Source: Mesorhizobium sp. RMAD-H1 (GTDB lineage Bacteria > Pseudomonadota > Alphaproteobacteria > Rhizobiales > Rhizobiaceae). Taken from it: 64,000 nt of DNA. Of this stretch, positions 26,868 through 35,513 are shown in pieces. The notes below the pieces were generated by a model. That model searched no databases, was not told the DNA's origin, and saw only the letters and a program-made list of their open reading frames with translations. How positions within the stretch are numbered: the stretch's first letter is position 1; every line of letters begins with the position of its first letter. The DNA lies in contig NZ_JACHWN010000001.1 in the NCBI RefSeq assembly GCF_014191375.1, positions 682,001 through 746,000 of the forward strand. Direction: 5' to 3'. The translations under genes were made by a program, and so were the position numbers.

Positions 26868-27006
26868 TGGATTCCAGTGACAAGCACTGGAATGACGAGG
26901 TGAGGATAGTTTCACTCTACCGGCAGTCGTTGTACAGGCAGAAACGTTGGAGATGATCGACCCGCGGCCAAACTGCCGTCATTCCAGTGTTTGTCACTGG
27001 AAGCCA
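26868..27006. repeat. family A repeat pair, copy 2
   Basis: The left hairpin (ATTCCAGTG, ACAAG, CACTGGAAT at 26871-26893) is perfect; the right one (26981-27003) is in the opposite orientation and has lost a pair at its end. Spacing between the two is about 87 bp. It fills the gap between the terminator and the DUF423 gene. Confidence 0.85.
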
Positions 27007-27073
27007 AGCCTCCACTTACCTGCTGCGATAACGATACAAATCCCGGCGAATCCGTCAAAGATAGCGTTGAACG

Positions 27074-27439
27074 CTATAAAGACGCGTTCTGCTTCATCAG
27101 GCCGGTGGCGGCGATGACAAGCCATCCCACGATGAGTGACGTTCCGCCCAGTGGCGCGGCATAGGGGAAGAGCCGCGCCCCTGTCATATCCCGCACCACC
27201 AGATCGCCCGTGAAGAGGACGAGGCCGAGCAGGATGATCCACCCGCCGAGCTTCGCGGTCATCCTCCCCGGTGCAAGCAGCGCAAACACCAGCAGGGCAG
27301 GGGCGTGCGCGAGCAGGATCGGCGCTACCGTCGCGAGATTGGCGCTGCCGGCATGGGCGGATGCCGCATAGGCGGCAAGCGCCGCAGCACCGCTCAGGCC
27401 ACCGAAAAAGGCGAAAGGACGGTAGAGTTCCATGGCCAT
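27074..27439 (-). CDS. DUF423 small membrane protein
   Basis: A 121-residue protein with four predicted membrane helices and the layout of the DUF423 (YgdD-like) family, whose function is unknown. FAFFGGLSGAAALAAYA starts the first helix and the end (LVIAATGLMKQN) is typical. The frame opens at ATG 27439; a second ATG (27433) is equally well placed for the upstream AAGGA/GGAG. It follows the nucleoside permease gene on the same strand, 22 bp away. Confidence 0.85.
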   Translation of the reverse strand: MAMELYRPFAFFGGLSGAAALAAYAASAHAGSANLATVAPILLAHAPALLVFALLAPGRMTAKLGGWIILLGLVLFTGDLVVRDMTGARLFPYAAPLGGTSLIVGWLVIAATGLMKQNASL

Positions 27440-27461
27440 ATTCTCCAGTCCTTCCTATTGA

Positions 27462-28511
27462 TCAATTGGCGCTTATGGCCTCGGTGGCCGGCACGCCATC
27501 TGCCCATCTATTCCAATCGCTGATGATTGCCTTCGCCACGGTGGATGCCACGCGATAAGCATTGATCGTGGAGGGGCCGAAGCCGCCGGATTTGGCGGTC
27601 AGTGATTCGACGGGCGTCTGGTCCGTGCCCTCGCGATCGAAATTCGAGGCGGTGCGCAAAAGGGCGATGCGGTCGAAATCGACAAGGCCGGCATCCGCGC
27701 AGCGCCGCAGTGCGGTCAATGTGGCATTGTCCTCCATCTGCGTCGTGCAGTAGCTGCCTTTTCCGTCAGTCGTCAGCGCAACCCATTTGGCCATGCCTTC
27801 GGCAATCATCGCCCCGTGCCAATAGCTGTCGGAGGAAAGCGTGTCGCAAATGCTGACGATGGGCTTTCCCTTCGCAGCTTCCTGCGTGTAATGCGCGCGG
27901 TAGCCTTGAGCCTCCTCATTGTCGGCAAGCGCCGTCTCGCGGCTGAGCGCGAATGCTCTTTGCAGAAAGTCTTCGTTCAGGCGATAGACTTCCGTGCCTG
28001 CGCCCCATTGTGCCTTCTCTCCAGGTGCTTTGGCGCCGAGCGCCACGACGCCATGGCTCCAGCCTTCCGGTATCTGCCGGGGATCGATCTCGTGGCGCAG
28101 CGATCCGTCGATGGCAAAGCGTGCCCAGTGGGCCGAACCCAGCGTTCCTTTAGATGGGTCGACCCCGGCAATGCCGGCGATGATGAAATAGGTCTGCGTG
28201 AGGTCGAACAGGCGGCTATAAATCAGCGCCGAAAGCGTGCTGGCGGCATTGGCATAGCCCATCGCGGTGGTCAGCACGCACAGGCCCTCTGCGCCGCAGG
28301 CGACGTCCGGGTAATCCTTTGGAAATCCGGGCACGGGAATCTTGATCTCGGCCTTCTCGTTTTCAAGCCATGGTTTGGTCTCACCTCCGAACATGGTGAT
28401 CACCATCACCTTCGGCTTGACGGGTTCCGCCGCACTGGCGCCAAGGGAGCCCGCCGCCAGAAGAGCCGGTAACATCAGGGCCGGGAGAGAGAAACGCCAG
28501 GTCGATTTCAT
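27462..28511 (-). CDS. purine nucleoside permease (NUP family), exported
   Basis: A 349-residue protein with a signal peptide (cleavage after ASA near residue 27) followed by KPKVMVITMFGGETKPWLE, typical of the NUP family first described from fungal purine nucleoside permeases. The fold is nucleoside-phosphorylase-like (IIAGIAGVDP, CTTQMEDNATLTAL), so it may bind or process nucleosides in the periplasm rather than transport them by itself. Role is by family only. Start ATG 28511. DUF423 follows it. Confidence 0.85.
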   Translation of the reverse strand: MKSTWRFSLPALMLPALLAAGSLGASAAEPVKPKVMVITMFGGETKPWLENEKAEIKIPVPGFPKDYPDVACGAEGLCVLTTAMGYANAASTLSALIYSRLFDLTQTYFIIAGIAGVDPSKGTLGSAHWARFAIDGSLRHEIDPRQIPEGWSHGVVALGAKAPGEKAQWGAGTEVYRLNEDFLQRAFALSRETALADNEEAQGYRAHYTQEAAKGKPIVSICDTLSSDSYWHGAMIAEGMAKWVALTTDGKGSYCTTQMEDNATLTALRRCADAGLVDFDRIALLRTASNFDREGTDQTPVESLTAKSGGFGPSTINAYRVASTVAKAIISDWNRWADGVPATEAISAN

Positions 28512-28548
28512 TCCTTATTGAACTCCTTTGAATGCGGATAAGCTACGT

Positions 28549-29661
28549 TCAGGCCGGTTCATCCGCAGCGGCAAGGGCAAGCGGCAGCCTTTCCTCGAAG
28601 AGATCGAGTTCGGCGCGCGGCCCGACGCTGACGCGGATGCAGCGGTCGAGCACAGGGGCCGCCGGCTTGCGCACGAAGATGTCGCGCTCGATCAGCTCTT
28701 CGAGGACCCGCCGTGCGAAAGCGCCGTCGCGACCGCAGTCGATGGCGACGAAATTGGTGGCGGAAGGAATGGCCTGCAGGCCGTGCGCCGTGGCGATTTT
28801 TTCGATGCGCTGGCGCGCGGCGGCGATCTCGCCCACCACATGGTGCAGATAGGCCTGATCGGCCAGCGCTGCGAGCGCGGCCACCTGCGTCATGCGGCTG
28901 ACGCCGAAATGATCGCGGATCTTGTCGAAGGCGGCGATCTGCTCGCCCGCGCCCACGGCATAGCCGCAGCGCATGCCGGCAAGGCCGTAAGCCTTTGAAA
29001 AAGTGCGCATCCTCAGAACGTTCGGACGCTCCACATCAAGCGGTGGAATGGCGGAGGCGGGCGCTGTTTCGCCATAGGCCTCGTCGAGTATGAAGAGCGT
29101 GGTTTCCGGCAGGGCTTCGATGAAGGACTGGATCGCCTCGGCTTCCAGCCATGTCCCCATCGGATTATCCGGATTGGCGAGATAGACGAGCGGCGCGTTC
29201 TCACGCCTGAGGGCATCGAGAAGGGCGCCGAGATCGCCCCTGTCGTTGCGATAGGGCACAGTGACGAGGCGTCCGCCGAAACCGGCCACATGGTAGTTGA
29301 ATGTCGGATAGCCGCCGAGCGAGTTGATCACCGCATCGCCGGGATTGACATACTGCCTGACGACAAGCCCCAGCAGGCAATCGACGCCGGGGCCGACGGC
29401 TATGTTGCGGGCCGAAACGCCCAAATGGGCGGCGATCGTCTCCTTGAGCGCGTGATTCTCCGGATCGCCATATTTCCAGACATCACCGGCCGCCGCCTGC
29501 ATGGCGGCGATCACCGAGGGAGCAGGGCCGAAACCGTTCTCATTGGCGCCGAGCCGCGCCGCGAAGGGGCGGCCGCGGCTGCGTTCCAGCGTTTCCGGGC
29601 CGACGAAAGGGACAGAGGAGGGCAGGCTGGCGATAAGAGACGTGAAAGGCGGGGTAGTCAT
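28549..29661 (-). CDS. hisC: histidinol-phosphate/aromatic aminotransferase
   Basis: A 370-residue fold-type I PLP enzyme. LGANENGFGPAPS is the HisC-type start, NPDNPMGTW binds the cofactor phosphate region, FILDEAYGE supplies the PLP aspartate, and FSKAYGLAGMRCGYA carries the Schiff-base lysine. HisC paralogues are common, so histidine synthesis versus an aromatic or other aminotransferase cannot be settled here. ATG 29661 is used; the open frame extends upstream to 29799 without a plausible site. The 180 bp between it and the recombinase gene has no gene. Confidence 0.85.
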   Translation of the reverse strand: MTTPPFTSLIASLPSSVPFVGPETLERSRGRPFAARLGANENGFGPAPSVIAAMQAAAGDVWKYGDPENHALKETIAAHLGVSARNIAVGPGVDCLLGLVVRQYVNPGDAVINSLGGYPTFNYHVAGFGGRLVTVPYRNDRGDLGALLDALRRENAPLVYLANPDNPMGTWLEAEAIQSFIEALPETTLFILDEAYGETAPASAIPPLDVERPNVLRMRTFSKAYGLAGMRCGYAVGAGEQIAAFDKIRDHFGVSRMTQVAALAALADQAYLHHVVGEIAAARQRIEKIATAHGLQAIPSATNFVAIDCGRDGAFARRVLEELIERDIFVRKPAAPVLDRCIRVSVGPRAELDLFEERLPLALAAADEPA

Positions 29662-29841
29662 GGACGATCCGGAATTCGGCAAATTGGCGTGCCTTTGGCT
29701 ATCACAGATCGCAGCGCCATGGCCATAGCCGAAGAGGCGCGGCGGCAATCCTCCTCGTTCCCGTGGGAGAGGCGATGTTGCCGCCGGTTCTGCCCGCATC
29801 CTCAGCCGTGCGCGGCCGGGAGAAACCGATCCGGGGCGAAA

Positions 29842-30771
29842 CTACCGGATCTCCAGCACCTTGACGCAGGAATCGAGGTCGTTGGTCGCCAGATGCGCAT
29901 AGCGCATGGTCATCTGCAGGGTCTGGTGCCCGAGCCACATCTGCACGCGCCTGATGTCGATCCCGCCGCGCACCAGCCGCGAGGCGCAGGTGTGGCGCAG
30001 GATATGCGGGACGACCTGATCGTCCGTGCCGAGCCCTATCTCCATCTTGGCTTCGTTCCATATCGCGCGGTAGCGCACCTGATTGAGCATCGAGAAGGGC
30101 CCCTTCAGCCCTTGATGCGACATGTCCACCGCCTTGCGCGCCCGCCTGGTCAGCGGCACGGTGCGGCTGCGGTTGGATTTTGTCAGCCAGAAGGTGACGC
30201 GGTGGTCCTGGATATCGTTCCAGGTCAGCCCGATCGCCTCGCCCAGGCGGCAGCCCGTATCGACGAGGAACACGGAAAGACGATAGCTTTCCTCGCAGCG
30301 GCTTTTGATGGCTGCGAAAAGACGCTTCTCTTCCTCATGCTCGAGGAAGCGGATTCGCCCGGCGCGCTCTTTCTGCCGGATGAATTCGGGCAGGCTGAAG
30401 ATATCCCCCATCTTGTACGCCTTCCGCAGCAGCTTGCTCAGCGCCGCCATCTTTCTATTGATGGTTGCATTGCTGTTGCCGCGTTCACGAAGCGTGCCGA
30501 CGATCCGGTCGAGCATTTCCTGGCTGAAGCCGCTGAAACGCTCCCCCTTCAGTATCTCGTCTATTTCGCCGAGAAACGACCGCACATTGTACTTGTGAGA
30601 GCCGTCGTCCCAGAGAACGTTGATATACCGTCCGGTCAATTCGGCGAGGGAATGCTGATTGACAAGCCTGTGGGTGGCGCATTGAGAGGATGTATATTGC
30701 AGATTGTAGCCGATAATCGGCGTGTACAGTTCGCCGCTTTCCGCGGCACTGCTTTCCAAGGTACCCATCAT
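29842..30771 (-). CDS. tyrosine recombinase (phage integrase family)
   Basis: A 309-residue recombinase with an intact catalytic set: Arg in DTGCRLGEAIGL, Lys in TKSNRSRTVPL, HILRHTCASRL (His-x-x-Arg), WLGH and the nucleophilic Tyr in MTMRYAHL. An N-terminal core-binding domain precedes it (about residues 40-130). No excisionase, phage gene or transposon lies next to it. tRNA-Ser(GCU) is 1.6 kb away beyond a porin gene, but I found no copy of the tRNA 3' end near the recombinase. It could be a domesticated recombinase or a remnant of an element. Gap 30772-31000 holds its promoter and no gene. Confidence 0.9.
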   Translation of the reverse strand: MMGTLESSAAESGELYTPIIGYNLQYTSSQCATHRLVNQHSLAELTGRYINVLWDDGSHKYNVRSFLGEIDEILKGERFSGFSQEMLDRIVGTLRERGNSNATINRKMAALSKLLRKAYKMGDIFSLPEFIRQKERAGRIRFLEHEEEKRLFAAIKSRCEESYRLSVFLVDTGCRLGEAIGLTWNDIQDHRVTFWLTKSNRSRTVPLTRRARKAVDMSHQGLKGPFSMLNQVRYRAIWNEAKMEIGLGTDDQVVPHILRHTCASRLVRGGIDIRRVQMWLGHQTLQMTMRYAHLATNDLDSCVKVLEIR

Positions 30772-30990
30772 GCCCCCACCTGCTCAACCCGGCGGGAAGC
30801 ATTAATGATATAATTGAGGAAATACAAGGTAAGGATGCTAATCTTTTGCATCGACATCTCCCGTTGTCTGGTTGCAACTGGATTTGCCCCCTCACAAGCT
30901 GACGCTTTCCCCCAAGCCCGAGTACCGATCCTTTCCGCTGGTCCCCACCTGCCTCATCAACATTCGCTCCCGCTGGTGCGAACGCAGTTT

Positions 30991-31028
30991 CGAAACGAAA
31001 GACGCCAGCGGTGTTACCCGCTGGCGTC
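30991..31028 (-). terminator. terminator of the reverse-strand porin gene
   Basis: GACGCCAGCG (31001-31010) and CGCTGGCGTC (31019-31028) form a perfect 10-bp stem with an 8-nt loop. Read on the reverse strand it is followed by TTTCGTTTCG. It lies 26 bp past the porin stop codon. Confidence 0.85.
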
Positions 31029-31053
31029 CTTATGTCTTTAAGCGGTCATCCGA

Positions 31054-32151
31054 TTAGAACGAGCGCTGGAAGCGAACCATGCCGCCCCAGTAATCGTCGT
31101 CGTTGCCGTCCAGATCTTCCGAAGCCTTGTAGTACACGACTTCCGGCGTGATGGTGAAGCCGGGAACGAGCTGGTAAGCAACGTTGGCCGCAACGGCGAG
31201 CTGCTCTGCGTCGTCGAAGGAAACCTGGAGATTGGCGGTCGCCTTGTCGGTGAACTTGTAGCTCGCGCCGACCCAGCCGGCCCAGTCACCACCCCACGAA
31301 GCATAGAAGTTGTCCTGGTAGTTGGCGAGGTCGCCATCGGACTGCCAGGCACCCATCACGAAGACGGAGAAGGCGTCGGTGACGTTGAAGTCAGCGCGAA
31401 CCTTGACCGCATATTCTTCGTAGTTGGCGTCGTAGCCGATGACCGCGCCGAGCGAACCCCAGCCCTGGGCCCACTTCACACCGCCGACGATATGCGGAAC
31501 ATAGCTGTCGATGGTGTATTCGTCGGCACCCTGTTCGAGCGACAGGATGGCCGAGAAGCCGTTGCCGCCGGTGAAGGTGTAGCTGACGAGAGTGGTGTCG
31601 TAGCCTTCCGGCTCGATGATGTCGTCGTTGATGACGTTGCCGGCATAGCCGAGGAAGGTACGGAACGCGGTTTCGTCCTTACCGAGGCGCAGACCGCCCA
31701 GTTCGATATAGGCGAAGTTCAGCGAAACGTCGTCCATCGAAGCCGACGCGCCAAAGGGAGAGCTGTTCGTGTCCCACTGGAAGCGAGTCTCGGTGAAGGT
31801 GCGCAGCGTGCCGAGCTCGGTCTCCGAGGCGGTGTGCGTGCGCAGCGTGAAGCGGACGCGGTTGTTCCAGGTGTCGTTGACGTTCAGCTCGCCCCGGTCG
31901 CGCAGATCCTTACGGTCGATTGCCTCTGCACCAAGAAAATCACCAGCCTTCGCGTCGAAGCGGATGTAGCCGGAGATGCGCAGGCAGGTTTCGGTGCCGG
32001 GGATGTAGAAGTAGCCAGCGCCGTAAGCGTCGCAGACGCGCACATATTCGACGGGTTCCGGCTCGGCGACGACGACAGCGTCGGCAGCGCGAGCACCGGA
32101 GACTGCGACGAGAGCCGCAGCGGAGCCGAGAAGAAGGCTCTTGATGTTCAT
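31054..32151 (-). CDS. outer-membrane porin, Omp2/Porin_2 family (copy 1)
   Basis: A 365-residue precursor: signal peptide [19 protein letters not shown]..., cleaved after ARA near residue 22, then a 16-strand-type Rhizobiales porin ending in the outer-membrane signature aromatic (FQRSF). It starts with the conserved [17 protein letters not shown] and has a long loop region near residues 65-75 that differs from copy 2. The two porins share almost all signal-peptide and many barrel residues and are transcribed away from each other, as are the omp2a/omp2b genes of Brucella. Acts as a general diffusion channel. Confidence 0.93.
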   Translation of the reverse strand: MNIKSLLLGSAAALVAVSGARAADAVVVAEPEPVEYVRVCDAYGAGYFYIPGTETCLRISGYIRFDAKAGDFLGAEAIDRKDLRDRGELNVNDTWNNRVRFTLRTHTASETELGTLRTFTETRFQWDTNSSPFGASASMDDVSLNFAYIELGGLRLGKDETAFRTFLGYAGNVINDDIIEPEGYDTTLVSYTFTGGNGFSAILSLEQGADEYTIDSYVPHIVGGVKWAQGWGSLGAVIGYDANYEEYAVKVRADFNVTDAFSVFVMGAWQSDGDLANYQDNFYASWGGDWAGWVGASYKFTDKATANLQVSFDDAEQLAVAANVAYQLVPGFTITPEVVYYKASEDLDGNDDDYWGGMVRFQRSF

Positions 32152-32171
32152 TTCTGACCTCCAGTCAGAAA
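32151..32171 (-). promoter_or_regulatory. leader hairpin presenting the Shine-Dalgarno sequence (porin copy 1)
   Basis: On the reverse strand TTTCTGAC and GTCAGAAA form a perfect 8-bp stem whose loop is TGGAG, so the ribosome-binding GGAGG straddles loop and stem, and the AUG begins at the stem's last base. The same element, slightly degenerate, precedes porin copy 2. It could expose or mask the binding site. Confidence 0.6.
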
Positions 32172-32383
32172 TCGCGACAGACGATAAAAGTGTAATGAAA
32201 TCAACGTGTTGGAATTCGGCGGTGAATCGGACCTGAATTGGAGCCCAGGCAGCGGCGGATGCGCTGCACGCCTAAAACAGGGCAAAAAGGGCGGATCGCG
32301 CCGGGAATCATCGGCCGAATCGTCCTGCTCGCTGCGGCGAGCTCGGCGGCGAACAGAGTGGGAAGATCAGGAAATCAGGAAGA

Positions 32384-32474
32384 TGGCGGAGAGGATGGGA
32401 TTCGAACCCACGAGACCCTTTTGAGGTCTACTCCCTTAGCAGGGGAGCGCCTTCGACCACTCGGCCACCTCTCC
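32384..32474 (-). tRNA. tRNA-Ser (anticodon GCU)
   Basis: A 91-nt class II tRNA including an encoded CCA. The acceptor arms GGAGAGG and CCTCTCC pair; the T loop reads GGTTCGAATCC; the anticodon arm CTCCC-CTGCTAA-GGGAG shows GCU; the variable arm is long, as expected for serine. It lies between the two porin genes. Confidence 0.95.
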
Positions 32475-33058
32475 GGTACGGGCGAGATAGCCGGTAAAGC
32501 ACGGCAGTTCAAGCGATTTGCAGGCACTCGCCCTGATTTTCAGCGGATAGCCCTTCCTGACCGCGTGAAATGGCGGGTGGGTGCGCCCCTGTCGGCGGAC
32601 GAATGTGGCCGGACCGAGGCCCGAATCGGGCATGCGAGTGCGCATTGGCAGCGAATCCCGTGCCGAATCCGGCAAAGTCTCGGCAAAGGTGAATAAGAAG
32701 GCGCATGGCAGCCAGGGCTGTGCATAAGCGTGATTCACTGCCGATTCTCTCACAAATTCCCGCGAAGCGTGCAAATCCGAAGGTATTTTCGCGCGTTAGG
32801 GAAGGTGAATCCCCGGTAACCCATATTAATGAGTCCTGAATAAGCTGCCATGTCTGGGGCAATTTCGTGACTTTTCTGCAACAGCGCATATGCATAGCGC
32901 CGACCGGACCCTTGCTGGACGCTATTCGGTGTTGAAACGGCAAACCCGGCGAGTATGGTCGCTCTGGAAGAAGGAGCGCTTCGGGGCGACTTTTTCGCGT
33001 AGGGGATGGGGACAGGTTGTCCTTCAGCCAAATCAGAATGCCCAGACCCATTTTTAAC
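32475..33058. other. intergenic region between tRNA-Ser and porin copy 2
   Basis: Almost 600 bp without a supported frame. It must hold the tRNA promoter and the porin promoter. I saw no repeat from families A, B or C and no recombination site. 32172-32383, between porin copy 1 and the tRNA, is likewise empty. Confidence 0.5.
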
Positions 33059-33076
33059 TTTGACTGGAGGTCAGAA
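33056..33076 (+). promoter_or_regulatory. leader hairpin presenting the Shine-Dalgarno sequence (porin copy 2)
   Basis: TTTGAC and GTCAGAA around TGGAG repeat the arrangement upstream of porin copy 1, with one G-U pair instead of a Watson-Crick pair. The GGAGG again lies in the loop-stem junction directly before ATG 33077. Confidence 0.55.
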
Positions 33077-34216
33077 ATGAACATCAAGAGCCTTCTTCTC
33101 GGCTCCGCTGCGGCTCTCGTCGCAGTCTCCGGTGCTCGCGCTGCCGACGCTGTCGTCGTCGCCGAGCCGGAACCCGTCGAATATGTCCGCGTCTGCGACG
33201 CTTACGGCGCTGGCTACTTCTACATCCCCGGCACCGAAACCTGCCTGCGCATCTCCGGCTACCTGCGTTACGACATGGGCGCTGGCGATGCCCTCGGTGC
33301 GACCGCCCTCGACCGCAAGGACTTCCGCGACGACGGTGACATCAATTACAACGACACCTGGCGCAAGCGCCTGCGCTTCACGCTGCGCACGCACACCGCC
33401 TCGGAGACCGAGCTCGGCACGCTGCGCACCTACACCGAGACCCGCTTCCAGTGGGACACGAACAACGGTTCGGTTGACGTTGTGAACCCCGATGGCTCGA
33501 TCACCACTGTCGATGCCGGTGCTTGGGCTTCGAACGACGACGTGACGCTGAACTTTGCCTATATCGAACTGGGCGGCCTGCGCATCGGTAAGGACGAAAC
33601 CGCGTTCCGTACCTTCCTCGGCTACGCCGGCAACGTCATCAACGACGATCTCATCGAGCCGGAAGGCTACGACACCACCCTCATCAGCTACACCTTCACC
33701 GGCGGCAACGGCTTCTCGGCCATCCTGTCGCTCGAACAGGGTGAAGGCTGGTACACGATCGACTCTTACACGCCGCATGTTGTGGCCGGTCTGAAGTGGG
33801 CCCAGGGCTGGGGTTCGATCGGTATCGTTGGTGGCTATGACTCCAACATGGAAGAATACGCGATCAAGGGTCGTGTTGACGTCAACGTCACCGACGCCTT
33901 CTCCGTCTTCGTGATGGGTGCCTGGCAGTCCGATGGCGACCTCGCTCACTACCAGGACAACTTCTACGCTTCGTGGGGTGGTGACTGGATCGGCTGGGTC
34001 GGCGCGAGCTACAAGTTCACCGACAAGGCGACCTTCAACGCGCAGGTCTCCTTCGACGACGCCGAGCAGCTCGCCGTTGCGGCCAACGTTGCTTACGAGC
34101 TCGTCCCCGGCTTCACCATCACGCCGGAAGTCGTGTACGTGAAGGACTCGGAAGATCTGAGCGGCGACGACGACGATCGTTGGGGTGGTATGATCCGCTT
34201 CCAGCGCTCGTTCTAA
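33077..34216 (+). CDS. outer-membrane porin, Omp2/Porin_2 family (copy 2)
   Basis: A 379-residue precursor, 14 residues longer than copy 1. The first 67 residues match copy 1 nearly exactly, including the signal peptide and [17 protein letters not shown]; differences concentrate in presumed surface loops (about residues 70-90 and the VDVVNPDGS insertion near 140). It ends in FQRSF as an outer-membrane barrel should. The upstream frame reaching 33017 is ignored because the signal peptide starts at ATG 33077. A terminator follows at 34239. The near-identical ends of the two genes suggest ongoing gene conversion. Confidence 0.93.
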   Translation: MNIKSLLLGSAAALVAVSGARAADAVVVAEPEPVEYVRVCDAYGAGYFYIPGTETCLRISGYLRYDMGAGDALGATALDRKDFRDDGDINYNDTWRKRLRFTLRTHTASETELGTLRTYTETRFQWDTNNGSVDVVNPDGSITTVDAGAWASNDDVTLNFAYIELGGLRIGKDETAFRTFLGYAGNVINDDLIEPEGYDTTLISYTFTGGNGFSAILSLEQGEGWYTIDSYTPHVVAGLKWAQGWGSIGIVGGYDSNMEEYAIKGRVDVNVTDAFSVFVMGAWQSDGDLAHYQDNFYASWGGDWIGWVGASYKFTDKATFNAQVSFDDAEQLAVAANVAYELVPGFTITPEVVYVKDSEDLSGDDDDRWGGMIRFQRSF

Positions 34217-34238
34217 TCCGGTCCGGATTGGTTGAATG

Positions 34239-34275
34239 GAACCCGGCAGCTTCGGCTGTCGGGTTCTTTATTTTG
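34239..34275 (+). terminator. rho-independent terminator of porin copy 2
   Basis: GAACCCGGCAGC and GCTGTCGGGTTC form a 12-nt stem with one mismatch and the stable TTCG loop, followed by TTTATTTT. It sits 22 bp after the stop. The remaining 34276-34519 is leader of the BON gene. Confidence 0.9.
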
Positions 34276-34519
34276 TGACATTTATACACTTGTTAGTCTC
34301 ATAAGCGTTGGCGGCCCTGTATCGGCGCTCCTTGCCCGTTCCTCGAAACTTGATCGCGGGACTTTTTTCAGCGACAGTTCGGCTCTCCCTGCTTCGGCAT
34401 CCCTTTCTTATTCATTGTTATCCGGGGGAGCCCATGGTGGCGGGAGGCGTTCTCGTACAATGCGTAAACCCGCGTGCCAACGCGTGAACCCGCGTGTTAC
34501 GGAACAGGAGAGGGCAGCT

Positions 34520-35209
34520 TTGAAAAATTGGTTCTGGCCCGGCGTCACGACAACGGCCCTGCTGACGGTGCTTGCCGCCTGGTTCGGCTCAGGAGTGGTG
34601 GAGAAGGATCTCGCATCCCGGACGTCCGCGGTGCTTGCCGGCAACTATCCCTGGGCATCGGTCGATCTTGACGGGCGTGATCTGACATTGAAGGGCGTGG
34701 CGCCCGACGAGCGCGCCCAGGCCGAGGCTGCCAGGCTCGCCGCCGCAGTGCCAGGCGTGCGCAGTGTCGACAATGCGGCGGTGCTTCCGCCAGTCGCCGA
34801 TCCTTTCGTCTTCCAGGCGATCAAGACCGATGACGGCGTCACCCTTACCGGCAATGTCCCGCCGGGGCCGGCCCGCAGCGATCTCCTTGCCGTTGCCGAG
34901 CGCGCCATGCCCGGCATCCGCGTTACCGATAATATGACGATCGCGCGCGGTGCCGCACCGGGATTTCCCGCATTGGCGGGCTTTGCGGTTTCGCAGCTGG
35001 CCGATCTCTCGCTGGGCGAGGTTTTGATCAGCGATCTCGACTACACGATCAAGGGCAGCGCGGCCGGCCCCGATGCCTATGAGGTGCTGGTCACCGCCAT
35101 TGCCGGTGTCCTGCCCGGCGAGGGAAAGCTGGTTTCAGCTCGCATCGTTCCGCCGGCTCCGGCGCCGGGCGCCGATGACGGCCAGCCTGATGAAGAAACG
35201 CCGGAATAA
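34520..35209 (+). CDS. membrane-anchored BON-domain protein
   Basis: A 229-residue protein: one N-terminal membrane helix (WFWPGVTTTALLTVLAAWFGS) then two BON-like modules (about residues 35-90 and 95-165; DLDGRDLTLKGVAPDE, VTLTGNVPPG) and an acidic, Pro-rich tail. BON domains bind phospholipid or other envelope parts. The start is uncertain: TTG 34520 (MKNWFWPG) puts the helix at the very N-terminus and has AGGAG upstream; ATG 34460 would add 20 residues. A frame further upstream runs through the porin terminator and is excluded. Two further envelope genes follow on the same strand. Longer relatives in Rhizobiales carry an OmpA domain that is missing here. Confidence 0.75.
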   Translation: MKNWFWPGVTTTALLTVLAAWFGSGVVEKDLASRTSAVLAGNYPWASVDLDGRDLTLKGVAPDERAQAEAARLAAAVPGVRSVDNAAVLPPVADPFVFQAIKTDDGVTLTGNVPPGPARSDLLAVAERAMPGIRVTDNMTIARGAAPGFPALAGFAVSQLADLSLGEVLISDLDYTIKGSAAGPDAYEVLVTAIAGVLPGEGKLVSARIVPPAPAPGADDGQPDEETPE

Positions 35210-35307
35210 ATTTGTTCTTCCATTCCCGTCCGATTGACTTGGACGGGAAAAGGCGTTCGAATTCAGTTGAATACTCTTCCAGGGTTGGAGAATCACGAGG
35301 ACCCCCG

Positions 35308-35406
35308 ATGATGTATCTGATAAGTACATTCTGGTTCGTTTTGCTTATTGCTTTTGGAGTTGGGCTTTACGTTGGATTGACCACTTTCGGAAGAAAACGC
35401 ATGTGA
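35308..35406 (+). CDS. 32-residue single-pass membrane peptide
   Basis: ATG 35308 to TGA 35404-35406 encodes MMYLISTFWFVLLIAFGVGLY..., one helix followed by a basic end (GRKRM). CACGAGG lies before it. It sits between the BON gene and the HhH gene on the same strand, and its helix has the same orientation as theirs, so the three may act together. No family is recognised; a frame of this size could be chance, but the composition and RBS favour a gene. Confidence 0.5.
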   Translation: MMYLISTFWFVLLIAFGVGLYVGLTTFGRKRM

Positions 35407-35513
35407 GACGAGTTTCCGATGTAATGCCAGGACGAAAAACTTAATATTCGTCCCATGATTTGAATACCATCTGTATCGGATGAAAAGGCCTGTCGCCTGA
35501 AGGAGATGCCCGC

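Noticed and set aside
29842-32474. Recombinase plus tRNA-Ser considered as an integrated island
   Set aside because: No duplicate of the tRNA 3' end was seen near the recombinase, and the genes between are core-type (porin).
34232-34519. N-terminal extension of the BON protein frame
   Set aside because: The extension runs through the porin terminator at 34239-34275.
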